From Solanum dulcamara (Eukaryota; Streptophyta; Magnoliopsida; Solanales; Solanaceae), in the NCBI RefSeq assembly GCF_947179165.1, contig NC_077238.1:44777793-44841792 (forward strand): a DNA stretch of 64,000 bases, written 5' to 3'. Numbering within the stretch: position 1 is the stretch's first letter; each line of letters starts with the position of its first letter. The translations under genes were made by a program, and so were the position numbers. Below, in pieces: positions 58,310-64,000 of the stretch. The notes below the pieces were generated by a model. It made no database searches, had not been told where the DNA came from, and saw only the letters and a list, made by a program, of their open reading frames with translations.

Positions 58310-59640
58310 TTACTTGGCTTTCATATCCTCCTCGGCTTTCCTGGTAGCCTCCTTAACAAATTGATTTCTCCACAAGACTTAAACTGAAGCGACCTCTTTG
58401 GTCCTCAATTTATGAACCTGATAAGAATTTGGACAGGAATCCCCTCATAGGATAAGCTATCTTTCACTCCAAGGTTTTCTATAGGAATAATAAGTGAAGC
58501 ATGTCCTAAGCATTTCTTAAGCATAGAGATATGGAATACTGAATGAATGGCATCTAACTCTGATAGAAGCTCTAACTCATAGATGATACTGTTAACTCTC
58601 TTTATAATTTGGTAAGGACCAATGTATCAGGGACTCAACTTCTCTTTCTTACCAAATCTCATGACACCTTTCATGGCAAAACTTTCATATACACCCAATC
58701 ATTTACCTCAAACTCCAAGTCTTTTCTCCTAACATCAGTGTAGGATTTCTGGCGACTTTGCATAATTTTTAACCTCTCTTGAATGATCTTCACTTTTTTA
58801 TAGCTTGATGAACCAAGTCTGGCCCTATCTACTTAGCTTCATCAACTTTGAACCAATCGATTGGTGATCGATATCTCCTACCATGAAGATCCTCATAAGA
58901 ATCCATTTAAATTCTTGAATCATAGTTATTTTTATAATAAAATTCAATAAGCAGCAAGTGGTCATTCTAATTACCTTTGAATTCAATAACACAATTTCTC
59001 AACATATCCTTTAGTATTTGAATTTTATGCTCTGCCTGACCATCTTTCTAAGGATGGAACGAGGTACTAAGATTCTCCTTTGAGCCCAAACCTTTCTTAA
59101 ATGAATTCTAAAACTGGATAGTAAATTGGGTACCTCTATTTGAGATGATAGACAAAGGAACCCTGAGAAATCTGACTATCTCTCTAATGTACAACCTTGT
59201 ATAATCCTTGACTGAATCTGTAGTCTTAATGAGCAAGAAATGGGTTGATTTGGTCATCCTATCCACAATCACCCAAATCAAATCATGTTGTCTGTGAGAC
59301 CGCGATAAGCATGTAATAAAGTCCATATTAATTATCTCCCACTTCCACCCTAGTAATTTTATATTCTAAGCTATACGACGAGGCCTTTGATGTTAAACTT
59401 TGACTTGTTGGTAATCCGGGCATTTGGACAAAAAATCTGCAATTTCTCTCTTCATATTATTCCACGAATAGACTTTTCCTAAGTCATGGTAAATATTTGT
59501 GAAGCTAGGGTGAATATAATATCTGGAGTTATGGGCTTCTGTCATGATTCTATCTCGGAGATCATCCACACTCGGAACACACAATCTACCTTGATACCTC
59601 AACAATTCATCTCCCCCTTTGGCGAAAGCCATCACTTTCT
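58310..59640 (-). pseudogene. B4 integrase and chromodomain
   Basis: Zinc finger: LRDRIMTEAHNSRYYIHPSF, YHDLGKVYSWNNMKREIADF and LSKCPDYQQVKV (59635-59393; the second cysteine is tyrosine). Core: MDFITCLSRSHRQHDLIWVI, VDRMTKSTHFLLIKTTDSVK and PLSIISNRGTQFTIQF (59326-59108): the second catalytic aspartate of SDRGTQF is asparagine. C-terminal pieces (58720-58310) include the YLKVSPMKGVMRFGKK-like block and a chromodomain-like stretch (KRGRFSL, FVKEATRKAEEDMKAK in broken frame). Not functional. Confidence 0.85.
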
Positions 59641-59730
59641 TTTATAAACATCTTCTTTCTATTGTAGTAGAATAAGGTCTTGATCTTTCTTTTCCATTCC
59701 CTCAACAACTAATGAAGAATAAGACCCATT

Positions 59731-61020
59731 TCAAATTACCACACCTCCCTCATCAGAGTTCACAAGACAAACTCCCAAATGTGCAAGTCTATGCACTTCT
59801 TTAGCAAGCTTTTTCTTTTCTTCCTCAATAAGAATGGTACTTCCCATGTATAACCTGCTAGGAGCATCTGCAACAACATTAGCTTTACTTGGATGGTATA
59901 GAATACTCATATCATAATCCTTGAGCAACGTAAGTCATCTTTTTTGCCTTAGGTTTAGCTCTTTCTGACTAAACACATATTGCAGGCTCTTGTGATTAGT
60001 GAACACATCTACATGGACACCATAAAGATAATGACGTCAAAGCTTGAGAGTAAATACTACCACTGCCAACTCTAGATCATGAGCCAGATAATTCCTCTCG
60101 TGAATCTTAAGCTGTCTGGAAGCATATGCTATTACTTTTCCTTTTTGCATCAAAAGACAACTCAGTCCAACTCTAGACACATCACAATTGATTACAAAAC
60201 CATTTGTTCCCTTGGGTAGGGACAAAATTATAGTAGTAATCAACCTCATTTTTTGTTCTTGAAAACTTTTCTCACAACTTAGTCAATGGAAAAAATATGG
60301 ATAGAAAATTCCTCAATAAACCTCCTATTGTAACCATCCAAACCCAAAAAACTCCTTATGCCTATCGGCAATGTGGGTCTAGGCTAGTTCTTAACAGCTT
60401 CAATTTTTTGTGAATCTTCTCGAATACCATTACCAGAAATAATATGGCCTAATAATGCCACAGATGTAATCCAAAACTCACACTTCAAAAACTTAACATA
60501 TAATTATCTGTCCTTAAGAGTTTTGAGAACAGTTCTGAGATGGTTAGCATGCTCCTTCTCACTTCTCGAATAGATCAGAATATCATCGATAAACATGATA
60601 ACAAACATGTCTAGATACTGCTTGAACACTCTATTCATAAGGTCTATAAATGATGCAGTAGTATTAGTCAAACCAAAGGACATAATAAGAACTCATACTG
60701 ACCATATCTGGTTGTAAAGGTTGTCTTCGAAATATCACTTTTAATTAATGATAGCCTGATCTGAGGTCATGTTAGAGAAATAATTTGCACCCTGAAATTG
60801 GCTGAACAAGTCATCCATTCTCAAAATAGGGTACTTATTCTTTATAGTACAACTAACGATAGCCAATGCATATCCTCAAGGAACCATCTTTCTTTCGTAT
60901 GAATAAGACAGGAGCAACCCAAGGTTAGACACTCAGCCTTATGAATCCCTTATCCAGAAGGTCTTTCAACTATTCTTTTAGCTCTTTTAACTCTGCGGAA
61001 GCCATTCTATATGGAGGAAT
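59731..61020 (-). pseudogene. B4 reverse transcriptase, RNase H and connection
   Basis: From about 61010: pre-RT and [24 protein letters not shown] block, then [16 protein letters not shown] at about 60600-60555 with FIDD intact. RNase H is at 60249-60037: [40 protein letters not shown] and [14 protein letters not shown]. Connection at 59928-59731: MLKDYDMSILYHPSKANVVA, DAPSRLYMGST. The order and wording are the same as B1 and B3. Several frameshifts. Confidence 0.86.
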
Positions 61021-61129
61021 AGAAATACACTAAATATTGAGAAGAACATCTATTCCAAAGTCTATCCCCATATCAAGATGGACTCCAGGTAAATCCTCAG
61101 GAAAAACTTTAGGAAACTCACTCACAACT

Positions 61130-61740
61130 GGAACAAGTTGAATGGATAGTGTCTCCACACTATCATCTCTAACTCAAATAATATAGTAGATACACCCCTT
61201 AGAGGCTAACTTTTTGGCCTTAAGGTATGAAATGAATCGACCCTTAGGCAAAGTTGAACTATCCTTCCACTCAATAATTGGTTCATTAGTAAACTGAAAC
61301 TTGATTATTCGGGTTCTATAATAAACTGAGTCGTAACAAGCATAAAGCCAGTTCATGAAAAGAATGACATTGAAGTCTATCATGTTGAACTCAACTAAGT
61401 CTGCATAAGTGTCTTTATGCTAGATAGAGATAGTACAATCTCGATAAAATCTTTTCAATAAAATAGACTCACTAATAGGAGTAGAAACATTGAATAGTTC
61501 TAAGAGTCATTCTGGAAGAATTTCGAACTTAAAAGTTACATAAGGAGTCATAAAAGACAAAGTAGCACCTGGATCAAATAATGTGTAAACACCATGAGAA
61601 AAAACCTGAAGCATACTAGTGATAGCATCTAGAGAGTTCTCTTGGTCGTGGCGATTAGCTATAGCATACACATGGTTTGGACCTCTGCTTGCCCCTAAAT
61701 TAGGACCCCTCAAATTACCTCTATTTGGCGGTGCTGTCAA
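61130..61740 (-). pseudogene. B4 protease
   Basis: GVYTLFDPGATLSFMTPYVT (about 61600-61540) is the active-site block; the D-S-G triplet is D-P-G, a form also seen in related elements. After a break: MIDFNVILFMNWLYACYDSV, YYRTRIIKFQFTNEPIIEWK and GRFISYLKAKKLASKGCIYY (61383-61174), leading to RT. In B3 the same sites read DSG and GIDWL, so B4 has lost part of the conserved ILG-DWL motif. Confidence 0.84.
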
Positions 61741-62917
61741 AGAAGATTGAGCTTTGTTTCCCTTATTACCTTGATTCTACATGGGACATTCTTTTAGAAA
61801 GTGGACCAATTGCCCACACTTGTATCAACCCTTGGTGCCGACAAGACACACTCTTGAATGAGGCCTCTTACACTTACTACTAGGTGACTTGTGTGAAGAA
61901 CTCTAGACCATATTTCCCTAGGAGTGAGATCTTTGAGCTTTGAAATTCTAGTTATCTTGAGACCTCTGGTCATTCCAGTTATTGGCTACAGGTGCACTTG
62001 TTGAAGATTTGCATAACCAGAAGACCTCTTCTAAAAGAAAGAGCGGTTGCCATTCCCACCCTTCTGCTGGGTTGGCTCATAAAATGTAGACATAGCCTTC
62101 TTACTCTGGTTTTCCTCCCTATACTTCTTCTTATTTTTCTCAACTTGTTGATCATATACCATGAGTGTGGAGGTAACAATATCTAAAATCAACAAAGCTG
62201 CTTGACACTCCTTCACATGTCTGCCCAAACTAGAAAAAAACTTTATCACCTTGGCTCTCGCATCAGGAACCATCTCTAGAGCATATCTAGACATCTGAAT
62301 AAACTTGAGGGTATACTTGTTAATAGTCATCCTCTCCTACTTTAGATTCACAAACTCTTCCACCTTTGCCTTCCTCAGTTCTCGTGTAAAAAAGTGGTCT
62401 ATGAATGAATTTTTGACTTATCCCAGACTGCGGGCTCAACATCTTCATCTCGACTTTCCTCCCACTAACTATACTAGACATTAGAAATATCCTTCAGCTA
62501 ATAGGAGACAAGTTCAAGTCCCTTTATCTTAGTCGCATGCATTGCCTTTAGAATTTTTCATATATCATCAATAAAGTTCTAAGGGTCCTCGACTCTAGAC
62601 CTAGTGAAGACGGTTGGGATTATCCGTATAAAATTTCTAATTCAATTAGCAATAAATGGCTCATAGGAACTAGAGCTTAAAACATGGGTACTCTGATAAC
62701 CAGACTATCCAGCCATCAATTGGGTGAGCATAGAGATAACTCCCCTAAATTTTGCCTTCAAATTCATAGCAGGCTGAGCAGTCTATGGAACCTATTGAGT
62801 CCTATTCTCATTCTCATTTTCAACTTCTCGGGTTTGATTTTGAGTCTGCATTTCGAATGGTTTGGGAATCTTGTTCTCGACAATATTCCTTTAGCTCAGA
62901 GTTCTTTTGGAAGGCAT
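61741..62917 (-). pseudogene. B4 gag
   Basis: Start at 62917 (MPSKRTLS), as in B3. An N-terminal part (62917-62690), then the capsid domain in broken frames, MTINKYTLKFIQMSRYALEM, VPDARAKVIKFFSSLGRHVK and STLMVYDQQVEKNKKKYREE (62330-62031), and a decayed zinc knuckle near 61810-61860 (CVLVGTKG.YKCGQLVHFLKECP-like in frame). Stops throughout. Confidence 0.82.
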
Positions 62918-63017
62918 GATCTAAAATCGTGAAACACACGAATTAGATAGAAGTGAAACAATTCCTAAAGAAGGACTCTACTAGACTCGACTTCATAGAC
63001 ATCCTAGGACTCTTGAA

Positions 63018-63037
63018 CTTTGTGCTATAATACCAAA
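63018..63037 (-). promoter_or_regulatory. B4 primer binding site
   Basis: On the minus strand TTTGGTATTATAGCACAAAG lies a few bases after the LTR end; it is the Met-tRNA type with two changes. Confidence 0.85.
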
Positions 63038-63039
63038 TT

Positions 63040-64000
63040 TTTCATGCTCTGAGTCTAAATCCTAAGTGTGGCCAGTAATCAAAAATCATTTGTTGGTTTC
63101 CAAGCGAACCATTGGCCTAGCTATCTCACTAAGTAGAAGAATTTAACTTATAAGTGTACTCCTATGGGCATAATAAAAAATACAAATTCACTAATCTTAG
63201 TTTAAAACGCAAAGCTCAAATATATATAATATAACTCAATGGTTTCAAAACGTACTCAAATGAATGAACATGAAGCCTCAAAAATAATGACTTTAAATAG
63301 GTACCGGGATAAACCCACAGCTACCTCAAACTGATAAAATAAAGACTAAGAAATAAATAGTGTAAGATCTCCTCTGAATGAAAAAGGTCTCACCAAAGCT
63401 GGGTAGAAACTAAACTTTAACACTGAGCCTGTTGAGGATCTCTATCACGTGTGTCTGCATCATAAAATGATGCAGAGCCAAATGGAATCAGTACGTGGAA
63501 TGTATGATATGTAAAATAGTTGAACAAAACTTATTCAGAGACATTTAACTCAAAGGACTCAACTCTGAAATAGCTCAACTCAATTAAGCCTTAATATAAA
63601 TAAAACAATTCTTTAAATGATATGAAATAGTAAATGCAACTCATTATATAAAAATATAATACTTTACTTCATGGGGAGTTTCTCTAACCTACAACCATCA
63701 CTATGAACCTAGTATGATACAAGGTTTTTCCCACGTTGCCAGGGTATAGGAAAATAACTGAACTTATGGATCCATCTAAAAAGTCATTTTCTAGGACTAT
63801 GAGGAGTCGCCTGAATCAACGGTACGATCCTATCATGGCTATGTATTTTATGGGGTTCGAGTTGTTCTATACTCTTACCCAAATTAGTGCTCAATACTAG
63901 TCTCAAAATAGATATATACATACTCAATTAACTCATTTAGTCTCTTTAGACTTAGCTCAAAACTCATCTTTTCTCTTTAAAAATAGATATAATTTCATCT
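63040..64000 (-). repeat. B4 5' LTR, cut by the window edge
   Basis: It matches 55783-56890 in the 3' LTR (blocks such as GTTGAGGATCTCTATCAC and TTTCTCTTTAAAAATAGAT). The LTR end TGTCACACCCCGAG has decayed to about TTTCATGCTCTGAG. It lacks the AT expansions and the 65-bp duplication of the 3' LTR. Confidence 0.87.

Larger units (their letters stand above)
55782..64000 (-). mobile_element. B4: B-family Ty3/gypsy element, minus strand, running off the window
   Basis: On the minus strand: 5' LTR (from beyond 64000 to 63040), primer site, gag from 62917, protease, RT, RNase H, integrase, chromodomain (to about 58310), polypurine tract and 3' LTR (58145-55782). It is the most complete B copy in the window. 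It is inserted in the outer part of the D1 LTR; the second target-site copy should be to the right of the window. Confidence 0.9.

Noticed and set aside
1..64000. tRNA, rRNA or centromeric/telomeric satellite sequences
   Set aside because: None seen by eye. TGGTATCAGAG sequences are primer sites complementary to a tRNA, not tRNA genes; no long tandem satellite is present.

Overview
This is plant nuclear DNA: AT-rich, with no intact host gene that I can recognise, and packed with old LTR retrotransposons that carry many stop codons and frameshifts. The Ty3/gypsy families, their initiator-Met-tRNA primer sites (TTGGTATCAGAG type), the large L1-type LINE with a DUF4283 ORF1, the Athila-type element and a TGTAATGG-type TRIM all fit a dicot, most likely a nightshade (Solanaceae). 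That taxon is recognition, not proof. The setting looks like repeat-rich, probably pericentromeric, heterochromatin.

Family names used here are mine. B has LTRs of about 2.2-2.4 kb starting TGTAACA. C is Tekay/Del-like with LTRs of about 2.57 kb starting TGTAATG. A and D are sister families with LTRs starting TGTAAGAC and ending GGGTCGTGACA. E has an LTR starting TGTTATACCCC.

Layout. 1-262: copia gag scrap. About 1428-6260: nearly full-length minus-strand LINE. 6634-29671: a plus-strand C element split twice, by B1 (8807-14056) in its 5' LTR and by a complete minus-strand A element (18537-26817, perfect 5-bp target duplication) near the end of its pol. 29672-34250: Athila-type element. 34251-36543: B2, an LTR alone. 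36544-40393: poorly explained DNA with an LTR-like start at 37409 and a group II intron domain V-like hairpin at 39678-39712. 40394-40855: TRIM. 40856-47066: B3, truncated. 47067-55781: D1 (minus), truncated, whose LTR is split by a same-family LTR in the opposite orientation (D2, 51036-55265), itself split by a solo LTR of family E (53082-55204). 55782-64000: B4 (minus), running off the window.

The genes do not work together as a host pathway. Each cluster is a decayed gag-protease-RT-RNase H-integrase(-chromodomain) polyprotein, and the order of insertion can be read from which element interrupts which. I found no new defence, metabolic or signalling system. The most interesting signals are the nested architecture, the different arrays of short near-palindromes inside the LTRs of the different families, the large inverted repeat made when a D LTR landed in another D LTR, repeated local tandem duplications in B LTRs, and the intron-like hairpin at 39.7 kb.
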